In this document: positions 14,009 through 20,982 of the stretch, in pieces | Position numbering within the stretch: the stretch's first letter is position 1 | How the letters are laid out: the number at the start of each line of letters is the position of its first letter | From: Candidatus Saccharimonadota bacterium | GTDB lineage: Bacteria > Patescibacteriota > Saccharimonadia > Saccharimonadales > JACQNP01 | Length of the DNA: 32,927 nt | Assembly (NCBI GenBank): GCA_020428005.1 | Contig: JAGQNP010000007.1 | Span: forward strand, 1-32,927 | Reading direction: 5' to 3' | Notes under the pieces: generated by a model | What the model was told of the DNA's origin: nothing | Seen by the model: the letters and a program-made list of their open reading frames with translations, nothing else | The model's database searches: none | Made by a program: the position numbers and the translations under genes

Positions 14009-14680
14009 TTAATTACTCAGCAAAGTCGGAATTCCCGAAGGGTTACTACATGGAAAAGCATATACCACCGGTTCTTCGCTTAGGCCAATTGCGTAGCTAT
14101 TAGCTTCTTGAAAAGATTGATCGTATTCATAGCCACAATCGCTCAAAGTTCCCATAAAAATTACATCACCAGTTAATTCATTATATGTAAATCCGATGTG
14201 ACTATTTATTCCATTTATTGTGCAACTGTAGTCATTTGCCATAAGTTCACTTGGTGAATCTTGTAGTTTCAATAGAAGGGATGAACTAAGCTCTGTAGGC
14301 CAAGCATCAGGGCCATCTTCATTTTCAAGAAAATCTACAATTGGGTCAATATATTCTGTCCTTGGGTTACTTGAATCAGCAGCACATAAATCAACAGCTA
14401 GTAACATATTGTCGATCACTGAAATCTTATCTTTATCAGTTGATGATTCTACGGTTGTAGATTGCTCATAGTCTTGATGTTTAACATTATTACTGTTGCT
14501 AGGTTCAGTGCTTATATCTTCTACAGGCAAACTCTGCTGATCAACATTTTCTGATCTACTTGAACAAGAACCTAATAGTATTGCTCCGCACAAAGCCGCC
14601 GCCCTTAATATTCTGCCAAATCTTGGCCTAATTATTTCTCCACCTTCTGTTTCTGCGCTACTTACTCTAGTTTTGAACAT
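14009..14680 (-). CDS. Probable lipoprotein of unknown function
   Basis: The 223-residue product has a basic N-region (RPRFGRILRAA), a hydrophobic core and a lipobox-like LLGSC near residue 39, so Cys39 is the likely lipidated residue. A Ser/Asn/Glu-rich linker follows, then a soluble domain with five more Cys that could pair outside the membrane. GGGAGG precedes ATG 14680. The N-region before the signal core is long (about 25 residues). No known domain is recognised. Confidence 0.7.
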   Translation of the reverse strand: MFKTRVSSAETEGGEIIRPRFGRILRAAALCGAILLGSCSSRSENVDQQSLPVEDISTEPSNSNNVKHQDYEQSTTVESSTDKDKISVIDNMLLAVDLCAADSSNPRTEYIDPIVDFLENEDGPDAWPTELSSSLLLKLQDSPSELMANDYSCTINGINSHIGFTYNELTGDVIFMGTLSDCGYEYDQSFQEANSYAIGLSEEPVVYAFPCSNPSGIPTLLSN

Positions 14681-14774
14681 TGCTTACCTCCCTACCATAT
14701 AAATATTATTTCATATGTGTCAAAAATTCATAATAATATAAATCACCAAACACCTTTTTAGGGCTATACGACTA

Positions 14775-14803
14775 TTGAAAAAAATGCATATATGTTGTAG
14801 AAT
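14775..14803 (+). promoter_or_regulatory. Promoter of the J-motif gene
   Basis: TTGAAA 14775-14780, a 17-bp spacer and TAGAAT 14798-14803, with ATG 14816 12 nt later, so the leader is only about 5 nt. Confidence 0.75.
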
Positions 14804-14815
14804 ACAGACCAAATT

Positions 14816-15958
14816 ATGGGATTGCCTGCTCTAACCACTGAACTACCTGAAAGATTTCGAGAAGATTTAGCTCGCCTTAACTTAGCGTTAGTGGAGCGGG
14901 AGGCTACTGAAAAGTTAAGAGTAGTTGTCGCCACAGATGAAGCAGCAGAAGCAATATTAATATCAAATATAGAAGATGCACCAGATTATGCAGAAAGAAT
15001 AGCAGGACTTAGCAGAGTCGAAACCGATGAAACAACCAGTATGACTATGGCGGAAGCCGTGCAACGAATTGCTGGCACGACCCAAAAACATAAAGCAGGT
15101 ATTTCGGATAAACGAGTAGCCAGAGATTTATTAGCAGAGTTACATCCTGATAGAGTTTCAGGCACTCAAGATTCTGTTAATCCAATTGAGGAAGATTTAG
15201 TCAAAGAACTGACAACTGCAAAAAAAGCAGACGACAAACCAAAAGTACAACTCAGATATGCTCAAGGCATGGCTCAAAGACACACAAGAGCTGAGGCTAC
15301 TACAAGCATGCTAGAAGATGCTTACTACAAATCGTTTGTTGCACTTAATTCTGTTGATTCTAGATTTGGTTCGGTAGAAGAAGTCGATGCATGGAGAGAT
15401 GACCAAATCGCTCGACTACCCTTCCAGCGAAGGGTTCATATACTCGTTGGCCTAACTAAGGTGACTGAACCTAGCATTGGAAACAGGATTGGAAGCTCTT
15501 TACAAATGACCCCAGAAGTTTATGAGGCGTTTGAACCATATGTAATGACTTTGCGTAGGTTAGGTGAAAGCACAGATGATGGCACACCACTAAGTGAAAT
15601 TGAGGGGGCAGATATAGAGGGATTTGATGAACTTGCCGAAGCATATATTTCTGGTCTTGAAGATAAAATGCAGCCAGCGAGTACTTTGTCGATTGATGAT
15701 ATTGTCATGAGAAGTGTAAGGTACAGTGCCATTGCATTAGTACGAAAACTACACGAACTTGCACGAAAACTTGATACACAGCCAATCTATGCCAGCCTTT
15801 CAATGAGCCTTGGACGATTAGCGCTTGGTACCGAGAGCCCACCTTTATCAAGAGACAAGGGCGAAGTATTCATGCGAGAACAAAGCTCAAGATATAAAGA
15901 TAGTCATTACAAAAATTATAATCGTTTTATTAATGAGGACTTGAATAAAAATTACTAA
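14816..15958 (+). CDS. Unknown 380-aa protein with a J-domain-like HPD motif
   Basis: The product is soluble and helical, with an acidic N-terminal part. Residues 98-140 read ISDKRVARDLLAELHPDRVS followed by about 25 residues and a helix ending in TTAKKA. The basic helix, HPD and following helix resemble helices II-III of DnaJ J-domains, which stimulate Hsp70 ATPase. Helix I and the usual N-terminal position are missing or not clear, so this is only a resemblance. The C-terminal two thirds (SSLQMTPEVYEAFEPYVMTL region) are unrecognised. The protein has no membrane segment. Confidence 0.8.
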   Translation: MGLPALTTELPERFREDLARLNLALVEREATEKLRVVVATDEAAEAILISNIEDAPDYAERIAGLSRVETDETTSMTMAEAVQRIAGTTQKHKAGISDKRVARDLLAELHPDRVSGTQDSVNPIEEDLVKELTTAKKADDKPKVQLRYAQGMAQRHTRAEATTSMLEDAYYKSFVALNSVDSRFGSVEEVDAWRDDQIARLPFQRRVHILVGLTKVTEPSIGNRIGSSLQMTPEVYEAFEPYVMTLRRLGESTDDGTPLSEIEGADIEGFDELAEAYISGLEDKMQPASTLSIDDIVMRSVRYSAIALVRKLHELARKLDTQPIYASLSMSLGRLALGTESPPLSRDKGEVFMREQSSRYKDSHYKNYNRFINEDLNKNY

Positions 15959-15960
15959 CC

Positions 15961-15976
15961 TGTGACAAATATCACA
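15961..15976. promoter_or_regulatory. CRP-type operator 1
   Basis: TGTGACAAATATCACA is a perfect TGTGA-N6-TCACA palindrome, about 55-65 bp upstream of the likely start for the small gene at 16051, where an activator would bind. Confidence 0.7.
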
Positions 15977-16050
15977 CATATGTGGTGAGGAAAAAGATAT
16001 TTTCACTTGCGTAAAATATGTATTCTATAGATGGAAGGGAGGAAACGAAG

Positions 16051-16134
16051 GTGTTCAGAATATTTCGTCGATTTATAAAACAGGCGCAAGTAAACCAAAG
16101 CAAGGAAAACTGGCGCCAGTTCATTACCTACTAA
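16051..16134 (+). CDS. Possible small basic peptide (27 aa) under Crp-type control
   Basis: GTG 16051 has a strong GGGAGG 10 nt upstream and runs 27 codons (MFRIFRRFIKQAQVNQSKEN, then WRQFITY). The N-terminus is basic and amphipathic. Its stop codon lies in the loop of a 7-bp hairpin (16123-16140). A -10-like TATTCT or TAAAAT and the perfect CRP-type site stand upstream. The length makes the call uncertain; the ribosome site and operator are the evidence. Confidence 0.4.
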   Translation: MFRIFRRFIKQAQVNQSKENWRQFITY

Positions 16135-16201
16135 GGTAATGTGTAAAGCGTATGAGTGCTAGTGGTATGTTTGTTTCTCTCCCAAAGCTTCGGGCGAGGA
16201 T

Positions 16202-16849
16202 CTAAAAGAAGGATTGTAATTTCTTGATGTCGGGCACTAGGATTAGGTTGCCTTTGTGCCCGATAATACCCTTTTTTGTGAGGTATGAAAGTTCCCTGCC
16301 AGTCGTTTCTCGACTGGCATTTATGGAACTAGCTATATCTTGCTGTCTTAAAGGTACATCAATTACAAAGCCATCCTTGGTTTCTTTACCGAATCGTTTG
16401 TACATTGTGTAAATAAAAGAAACCAAACGTTCACGGACAGTGCGGTATCCAAGGTTCATGATTCTTTCTGAGTGTATTCTATACATCTCAACTGTCATGT
16501 CTAGTATGGTAGCTAAGGCTTCAGGGCTAGTATCCAGAAAGTTAAGGTAGTCTTTCCTGCTAAGTCTGTAAACTTTAGTTGGTGCTAGAGTCTGGTAAAT
16601 GACGTTTCTTTCTTTGCCAGTGATTGCCCAAATTAATGGAAAAACCTCCCGTTCTTTTCGAACAATTAGGAGGTTTTCTTCACCATACTTTGTTATGTTG
16701 TAAGCCTTTACTAGTCCAGATTCTATGTAGAAAACTGCACTTGGCATTTCACCGGGCCGGATGATAAACTCCCCTTTCTTGTATGTAAGGGCAGTGCCGG
16801 TTTTGAAAGTCTCGGCAAGTGACTTTACGTCTGACTTGCTTGCGAACAT
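16202..16849 (-). CDS. Crp/FNR family transcription regulator
   Basis: The 215-residue product has a cupin-like sensor domain (about 10-125), a long dimer helix and a C-terminal winged helix with RQQDIASSINASRETTGREL. The recognition helix SRETTGREL keeps the Arg-Glu-x-x-x-Arg spacing that E. coli CRP uses to read TGTGA. The sensor lacks the GE(L/I)A...R-A phosphate cassette for cAMP and has no N-terminal Cys cluster for an iron-sulfur centre, so its signal is unknown. A TGTGA-N6-TCACC site lies in its own upstream region, pointing to autoregulation. Confidence 0.9.
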   Translation of the reverse strand: MFASKSDVKSLAETFKTGTALTYKKGEFIIRPGEMPSAVFYIESGLVKAYNITKYGEENLLIVRKEREVFPLIWAITGKERNVIYQTLAPTKVYRLSRKDYLNFLDTSPEALATILDMTVEMYRIHSERIMNLGYRTVRERLVSFIYTMYKRFGKETKDGFVIDVPLRQQDIASSINASRETTGRELSYLTKKGIIGHKGNLILVPDIKKLQSFF

Positions 16850-16890
16850 ATTATTATTATTTCACAAATAGCTTTTTGGGCCAAATCATT

Positions 16891-16906
16891 TGTGATAAAT
16901 ATCACC
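16891..16906. promoter_or_regulatory. CRP-type operator 2 upstream of the regulator gene
   Basis: TGTGATAAATATCACC, with AAATATCAC shared with operator 1, lies 42 bp before the regulator start and 75 bp before the divergent gene. Further half-sites TCACA (16862-16866) and TGTGA (16912-16916) flank it. Confidence 0.65.
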
Positions 16907-16924
16907 TTATTTGTGAGATTAGGT

Positions 16925-16937
16925 TAACAGACTGTTA
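16925..16937. promoter_or_regulatory. Palindrome before the gene at 16981
   Basis: TAACAG-A-CTGTTA, a perfect 13-bp inverted repeat near the expected promoter of the rightward gene; possible operator. Confidence 0.35.
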
Positions 16938-16980
16938 GCCCAAAACAACGTAAAGTAAATAGTGTAAAGAGGAGGTGGTC

Positions 16981-17583
16981 GTGGTAGATGTAAGAACTAT
17001 TAAGATGCAACTAGCTGCGATAGATGCTGACTTACCATTTTGGGTGAGTGCCGAAAGAAAGCAGCTATCCAACATTCTTGTTACAAACGAAGTTATTAAT
17101 CATGTCGTCGCTGGTCGTTATGAAGGCGGTTTTGCATTGCTCTGTGCGACTAACCTAAGAATGCTCATAATAGACAAGAAGCCAATGTTTTTGACGGTTG
17201 AAGATGTCCGTTATGACATGATTGCCGAAGTTAACTTCTCTCACCAGTTACTTGATTCTTCAATTCATCTGTCGACAGTAAGTAAGGAATTGTGGTTTTC
17301 AAGTTTTAGAAAACAACAACTAAAAGATGTCACAGACTATATTCAGCACAAGTTAACTGAAGCTAGACAGGCCATGGAAACGACTGATCAGCCCAACATA
17401 ATTAGTAATGTATTAGATGCAAAACGTAATGAATTATCTGATGGCCAAGCTAGAGAAATATTACCAAACACCCAGCAGGCTTGGGATCGCGTCACCCAAA
17501 AGCTTAACACTATAAACTCCTATCCAAAGGATCCACGTAATTTAGTACGAAGGCGTATAACTAAGTTTGATACTTTTCAGTAG
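16981..17583 (+). CDS. Protein with a YokE-like PH domain
   Basis: The start chosen is GTG 16981, 5 nt after GGAGG; GTG 16975 overlaps that site. The 200-residue product begins with a helical region and then ERKQLSNILVTNEVINHVVA, followed by ALLCATNLRMLIIDKKP. This pattern (helix, 'G.. ... l.lTn.Rllfi.k' strands, a hydrophobic strand ending SFRKQQ) is that of bacterial PH domains of the YokE/SHOCT-associated type. The C-terminal 70 residues are polar and probably disordered. Likely cytoplasmic; role unknown. Confidence 0.7.
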   Translation: MVDVRTIKMQLAAIDADLPFWVSAERKQLSNILVTNEVINHVVAGRYEGGFALLCATNLRMLIIDKKPMFLTVEDVRYDMIAEVNFSHQLLDSSIHLSTVSKELWFSSFRKQQLKDVTDYIQHKLTEARQAMETTDQPNIISNVLDAKRNELSDGQAREILPNTQQAWDRVTQKLNTINSYPKDPRNLVRRRITKFDTFQ

Positions 17584-17609
17584 CACAAAGCATTGTTATT
17601 CTTAGACAT

Positions 17610-17867
17610 ATGAATAGGATAATTATTGATGTGCGTGAGCCGAGTGAATATGCTTCTGGGCATGTTCAAGGAGCTATTAATATACCGCCTAGTGAGCTTA
17701 TGTCTGGGGCAAAAGCCTTAGATGACGTGCCAAAAGATACAGAGATAGTTTTATATTGTGTGAGCGGTAGTCGTTCAAATGTAGCCAAAAACATATTGCA
17801 AAACATGGGTTTTTCTAATCTAGTTAATGGCATAAATCGTCAGCATGTCGAATCAAAATACCAATAG
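17610..17867 (+). CDS. Single-domain rhodanese
   Basis: The 85-residue product opens IIIDVREPSEYASGHVQGAI and carries the active-site loop YCVSGSRS with the catalytic Cys that takes up the sulfane sulfur. Residue order and length match PspE/GlpE-type single-domain rhodaneses, which transfer sulfur from thiosulfate or persulfides in the cytoplasm. A TATTCT with 7 nt to ATG 17610 suggests a leaderless transcript. It overlaps the next gene by 23 nt. Confidence 0.88.
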   Translation: MNRIIIDVREPSEYASGHVQGAINIPPSELMSGAKALDDVPKDTEIVLYCVSGSRSNVAKNILQNMGFSNLVNGINRQHVESKYQ

Positions 17868-18513
17868 CAAAGAACTTGAGGATACAAAAACTGCTACGGT
17901 TTTCGGAGCAAATGGCAAGGTGGGTCAGCTTATAGTTAGCGAACTACTTAAAAGAAAGTACCATGTTCGAGCTTTTGTCTATAAAAAACATACTCTTGTT
18001 TCGAATAAAAGACTTAAAATCATTCATGGTGATGTAAGGAATATTAATAACGTCAACGAAGCTTTGCGTGGATCTAATATTGTTTTTAGTGCGCTTGGAA
18101 GTTGGGGAACTAAAAATAAAGATATCCTTTCATTTGGAATGAAAAATATAATTCCAACAATGCAAAAACAAAATATAAAGCGAATAATCTCCGTTACAGG
18201 TGCAGATGCATTATTGCTGCAAGAAACACAGACTTTTTTACAGAAAATGAGTCGTTCAATACTTAGGTTGTTGGCTCAAAAGATTTTGGATGATGGTGAG
18301 AAACATCTCGAGCTATTAAGTGGTAGTTTGCTTGAGTGGACGGTATTGAGATCTCCTATAATGAATTCAAGAAAAAAAGAGACCTTTGTTGTTGATAGCA
18401 GACCGTGTAAACCCTGGGAAACAGTCTCTAGAAAATCTGTGGCGTTGGCAATGGTTAGCCAGGCATACGAAAAATCTTTTATTGGTCAGGCACCATTCAT
18501 ACATAAAACATGA
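17845..18513 (+). CDS. Atypical SDR / NAD(P)-binding protein
   Basis: The 222-residue product has the NAD(P)-binding GANGKVGQ (about residues 20-27), the HGDVRN that follows strand 3, and FSALGSWGT. It resembles the NAD(P)H-binding family of atypical SDRs (NmrA/BVR-B type), which either reduce small molecules or sense redox cofactor. The Tyr-x-x-x-Lys of classical SDRs is absent. It overlaps the rhodanese gene, which suggests a shared redox or sulfur-stress task (inference). Confidence 0.8.
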   Translation: MSNQNTNSKELEDTKTATVFGANGKVGQLIVSELLKRKYHVRAFVYKKHTLVSNKRLKIIHGDVRNINNVNEALRGSNIVFSALGSWGTKNKDILSFGMKNIIPTMQKQNIKRIISVTGADALLLQETQTFLQKMSRSILRLLAQKILDDGEKHLELLSGSLLEWTVLRSPIMNSRKKETFVVDSRPCKPWETVSRKSVALAMVSQAYEKSFIGQAPFIHKT

Positions 18514-18537
18514 CTTCCCTGTGATAGGATGTAAAAT
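18510..18537 (+). promoter_or_regulatory. Promoter of tRNA-Ser(CGA)
   Basis: ATGACT 18510-18515 with a 16-bp spacer to TAAAAT 18532-18537, 8 nt before the tRNA. Confidence 0.45.
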
Positions 18538-18545
18538 TGAGGAAT

Positions 18546-18633
18546 GGAGAGGTGCAGGAGTGGTTGAACTGGCTGCTCTCGAAAAGCAGTAAGCCGCAAG
18601 GCTTCGAGGGTTCGAATCCCTCCCTCTCCGCCA
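18546..18633 (+). tRNA. tRNA-Ser(CGA)
   Basis: Acceptor GGAGAGG/CCTCTCC, anticodon stem CTGCT/AGCAG with loop CTCGAAA (anticodon CGA, reading UCG), a long variable arm, T-stem GAGGG/CCCTC, and encoded CCA 18631-18633. Its last 16 bases recur 309 bp downstream. Confidence 0.96.
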
Positions 18634-18634
18634 A
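18619..18634 (+). repeat. 16-bp direct repeat, copy in tRNA-Ser 3' end
   Basis: CCTCCCTCTCCGCCAA spans the T-stem, acceptor strand and CCA, and is identical to 18928-18943. Confidence 0.85.
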
Positions 18635-18670
18635 ATAAATATGCCCACCTTTTTGTGGGTATATTTATTT
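18633..18670 (+). terminator. Hairpin terminator after tRNA-Ser(CGA)
   Basis: A 16-bp stem (18633-18648 with 18655-18670, one G-T pair) with loop CTTTTT. There is no T run after it on the plus strand, so it may work mainly as a processing or weak termination signal. Confidence 0.55.
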
Positions 18671-18671
18671 G

Positions 18672-18927
18672 TAGGGAAGCAACTGAATTTATCAAGTTGC
18701 GTGGGATTCGAACAGGTGCAACGATGTCGAGTCATTCAGTGAGACAGTGAGCCGGGCTCGATAGCGAAAAACAAAGCTTTTCGACTACTGAATAGAATAT
18801 ATCTCTATTTCGGATTCGAAGTCACAGATATTCGGCTTTAGCCGTATTCTGCGACCCCTCCTCAGCTCGGGTGGCTGCCAAGCCACGCCGGGCTTCCGGC
18901 CTTGCAAAAGCCCACTGGCCTTTTTCA
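18672..18927. ncRNA. Structured, gene-free segment after tRNA-Ser(CGA)
   Basis: No believable protein is coded here; the minus frame 18785-19000 looks spurious. The segment holds a run of hairpins. One is long and imperfect (18821-18855, about 13 pairs, loop TTTA). GTGGCT/AGCCAC lies at 18871-18886 and GCCGG/CCGGC at 18887-18900. ATTCAGT/ACTGAAT is a long-range pair. Its end, GGCC then TTTTT, resembles a terminator. The last 90 bases are much richer in G+C than the surroundings. The minus strand has two T-arm-like TTCGAATCC copies. It may be a non-coding RNA, or the remains of an insertion at the tRNA. Confidence 0.35.
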
Positions 18928-18943
18928 CCTCCCTCTCCGCCAA
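18928..18943 (+). repeat. 16-bp direct repeat, downstream copy
   Basis: An exact copy of the tRNA-Ser 3' end (CCTCCCTCTCCGCCAA) with no tRNA body before it, as expected of an attachment-site duplicate or a tRNA fragment. Confidence 0.85.
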
Positions 18944-18951
18944 GAGTTGAG

Positions 18952-18979
18952 TTACACTTTTGTGATCGGAGCGTATAAT
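18952..18979 (+). promoter_or_regulatory. Promoter of the DUF6325-like/SHOCT pair
   Basis: TTACAC 18952-18957, a 16-bp spacer and TATAAT 18974-18979; the leader is about 55 nt with AAAGGGG before ATG 19041. Confidence 0.55.
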
Positions 18980-19040
18980 ATTGGGTAGAGTTAAGTCCAT
19001 TCGAACTTAGCCCTTAATAATTAAAAGAAAGGGGTAAAGT

Positions 19041-19457
19041 ATGCTAGGACCAATAGACTATATTATTGTTGGTTTTGAAGGTAATAAATTTGACGGTTCA
19101 ATTTTAAAAGCCATTGGTGAAGCTATCGATAGTGGAATAATAAGACTCGTCGATTTGTTACTAATAAGTAAGGATGCCGAAGGAAATGTAAAAGAGCTCA
19201 ATATTGCAGATCTTGGCGATGCTTATTCAGTTGATTTTCTGGAAAAGAATAAATCAGGTGATAGAAAAATTACCGAGGAAGATGTGAGTGAGATGGCTGA
19301 TCTGCTTGAGAATAACACCTCAGCCGGAATGCTTGTTGTTGAACAGTTATGGGCAAAACCCCTAAAACAAGCAATTCTTAATGCAAATGGAGTTTTGGTT
19401 GCAGAAGGACGAATACATCCTGATGCTTCTGCAGAACTCGAAAGTAAGGAGGGATAA
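19041..19457 (+). CDS. DUF6325-like protein
   Basis: The 138-residue product opens MLGPIDYIIVGFEGNKFDGS and continues with a helix, then IIRLVDLLLISKDAEGNVKE. It ends in a second alpha-beta unit with GMLVVEQLWAKPLKQAI and a C-terminal ANGVLVAEGRIHPD. This 'GPiDyvvvgFpgn.f.G.i...' form is what I recall of DUF6325, common in Actinobacteria next to a small SHOCT protein, just as here. Cytoplasmic; function unknown. Confidence 0.7.
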   Translation: MLGPIDYIIVGFEGNKFDGSILKAIGEAIDSGIIRLVDLLLISKDAEGNVKELNIADLGDAYSVDFLEKNKSGDRKITEEDVSEMADLLENNTSAGMLVVEQLWAKPLKQAILNANGVLVAEGRIHPDASAELESKEG

Positions 19458-19458
19458 G

Positions 19459-19731
19459 ATGCCAGGATTATTAAGAGGAATGGCGCGAACGGCAGTTGTT
19501 GCCGGTACAGCAACAGCAGTTTCTAATAATGTTAGTCGTCGTCAAGCACGAAGATGGTCTGAACAAGGACAGGTACAACCAGGTTATATGGAGCCGAGTC
19601 AGACTGTTGACCCTGCTCCGCAAGCTGATGATAGTGTCGCACAGCTACAACAACTTGCTCAACTCAAAGACCAAGGCATATTGACTCAGGAAGAGTTTGA
19701 CGCAAAGAAGAAGCAAATACTAGGCATATAG
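19459..19731 (+). CDS. SHOCT-domain protein paired with the DUF6325-like gene
   Basis: ATG 19459 starts 1 nt after the previous stop, with GGAGGG inside the end of that gene, so the upstream in-frame start at 19381 is rejected. The 90-residue product has an N-terminal RTAVVAGTATAVSNNVSRRQ (a short membrane-like helix), a Pro/Gln linker and a C-terminal SHOCT motif LAQLKDQGILTQEEFDAKKK. SHOCT ends usually mediate oligomerisation. Coupled spacing says the two proteins act together. Confidence 0.8.
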   Translation: MPGLLRGMARTAVVAGTATAVSNNVSRRQARRWSEQGQVQPGYMEPSQTVDPAPQADDSVAQLQQLAQLKDQGILTQEEFDAKKKQILGI

Positions 19732-19785
19732 ATCTCCTTTAAGTGCCATATAGAGTGTCTCGCAGACTCAATAACCACTAGTCAA

Positions 19786-20955
19786 CTAGTTATCGTTTTT
19801 TGTTTTGTCCGGTTCCGTGCTGTTTTCTTTTGTATCTGGCTTTTCTATCTCACGATTTTCTGGACTAACCTTATCCATGTCCGAAACTTCCGGCGCATTT
19901 GTTAGATTGTTGTCGTTATTTCGCTTTTGATCTTTAGGAACAGAGGGAGACAATCTCTTAGCAATGACCCAAAAGATTATCCCCAGGGTGATAAATAATA
20001 CACCCCCGATAAATATGTTTCGAAAAACAGTATCAAAGACATTATTTGCAGCTTGCAACACGCCCTTTTGTAACTCTGGGCTTGTTGAGTCACCAATTTT
20101 CAGATTTGGGCCTGATATCTTTTTAAACACTAGCCAAGCAATAATATAAAAGACCAATATTGATGCACCGATAGATATGTATATGCTACGAAGCCTCCTG
20201 AGCCCTTTTAATCTTGTGTCGTGCAAAAAGAACACAGCTATCGATAGAAGGACTGCGGTTAAAAATAGCAATAAGGGTAATCTTTTACCTAAGGTATATC
20301 CTTGCTGAACGGGGGCAAATTTTTCTTCAATTGTTTCATTGTTTTCGGACTGAAAATTGGTTGCAGTAAATACCTCATCTTCTCCAAATATCTCACTCTT
20401 GTTGGCCTCGTCAATTAGCTTTTGCTTAGTTTCCTCGGCATTAAAATCTGGGGGTTTACAAGCTAGGTTAAAAATATCATCAGGATCACCAATTTGTTCT
20501 GGCGAAGTACATACCGGCAGAGCCTCGGTTCTTTGGACAACATAGTCTCCCAAATTATTTATGAGATTTTGTTTTGGCTCACGCAAATCTACATTAAAAG
20601 CGATTACCTTTGAATCACCGTTCAACCAAACATATACACCATCAATAATTTCTTCCGCAGCATTTTGCCAAAACTCAGGTGGTAAAGCGTTCTTTATAGC
20701 AGTTTTAACCTCAGGATTATCAATTGGTAGTCCCTTGTTTCCTTTCTCGCCCTGCTCTGAAGCTCCGTCCTTGGTTACATTTAGCAACAAATTGTCGACG
20801 AGATTGTCGTATATTCCTGACTGATCTAGTGTTGATTTAACACTATCAGGCGAAGTAGCAAACCTCGTTATGGAGAAAGTTATTATCCCTATTATTGAGG
20901 TAAATGCAATTAATGGAGCAAAGAACGCAATAAGAATTTTTTTAAGTACATGCAT
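19786..20955 (-). CDS. Four-helix membrane protein with an extracytoplasmic domain
   Basis: The frame is open upstream to 21096, but ATG 20955 fits because a TACAAT lies exactly 6 nt ahead of it. The 389-residue product has one N-terminal membrane helix (about 7-30), an outside domain of about 190 residues with two Cys, three closely spaced helices (LPLLLFLTAVLLSIAVFF, IYISIGASILVFYIIAWL, IFIGGVLFITLGIIFWVI) and a charged C-terminal tail rich in Lys, Asp, Asn and Glu. The layout is common in Actinobacteria and Saccharibacteria membrane proteins without known function. Confidence 0.75.
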   Translation of the reverse strand: MHVLKKILIAFFAPLIAFTSIIGIITFSITRFATSPDSVKSTLDQSGIYDNLVDNLLLNVTKDGASEQGEKGNKGLPIDNPEVKTAIKNALPPEFWQNAAEEIIDGVYVWLNGDSKVIAFNVDLREPKQNLINNLGDYVVQRTEALPVCTSPEQIGDPDDIFNLACKPPDFNAEETKQKLIDEANKSEIFGEDEVFTATNFQSENNETIEEKFAPVQQGYTLGKRLPLLLFLTAVLLSIAVFFLHDTRLKGLRRLRSIYISIGASILVFYIIAWLVFKKISGPNLKIGDSTSPELQKGVLQAANNVFDTVFRNIFIGGVLFITLGIIFWVIAKRLSPSVPKDQKRNNDNNLTNAPEVSDMDKVSPENREIEKPDTKENSTEPDKTKNDN

Positions 20956-20961
20956 ATGCTT

Positions 20962-20976
20962 ATTGTACGCTACAAT
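20962..20976. promoter_or_regulatory. Back-to-back -10 elements of two divergent leaderless genes
   Basis: ATTGTA-CGC-TACAAT: the minus-strand TACAAT is 6 nt from ATG 20955 and the plus-strand TACAAT is 6 nt from ATG 20983. The -35 regions would lie in the opposite gene's coding start. Confidence 0.7.
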
Positions 20977-20982
20977 GAAAAT

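Noticed and set aside
16174-16200. Terminator between the small peptide gene and the Crp-type gene
   Set aside because: CCCAAAGCTTCGGG can form a short hairpin, but no T run follows on either strand.
18367-18735. Two minus-strand frames across tRNA-Ser(CGA)
   Set aside because: They read RDSNPRSLAAYCFS-type strings, the usual antisense artefact of a tRNA gene, and overlap a well-supported gene.
18672-18927. tmRNA, RNase P RNA or SRP RNA in the structured segment
   Set aside because: I looked for the tRNA-like ends and tag frame of tmRNA, the conserved RNase P core strings and the SRP GGAAG loop region; none fits.
18785-19000. Minus-strand 71-codon frame in the structured segment
   Set aside because: No start signal. 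Its peptide comes from hairpin-rich sequence and the tRNA-Ser repeat, so RNA structure explains it better.
19752-19805. Terminator between the SHOCT gene and the convergent membrane-protein gene
   Set aside because: Short imperfect repeats (GTCT/AGAC, ACTAG/CTAGT) precede a T run on the plus strand, but the stems are too weak to call.
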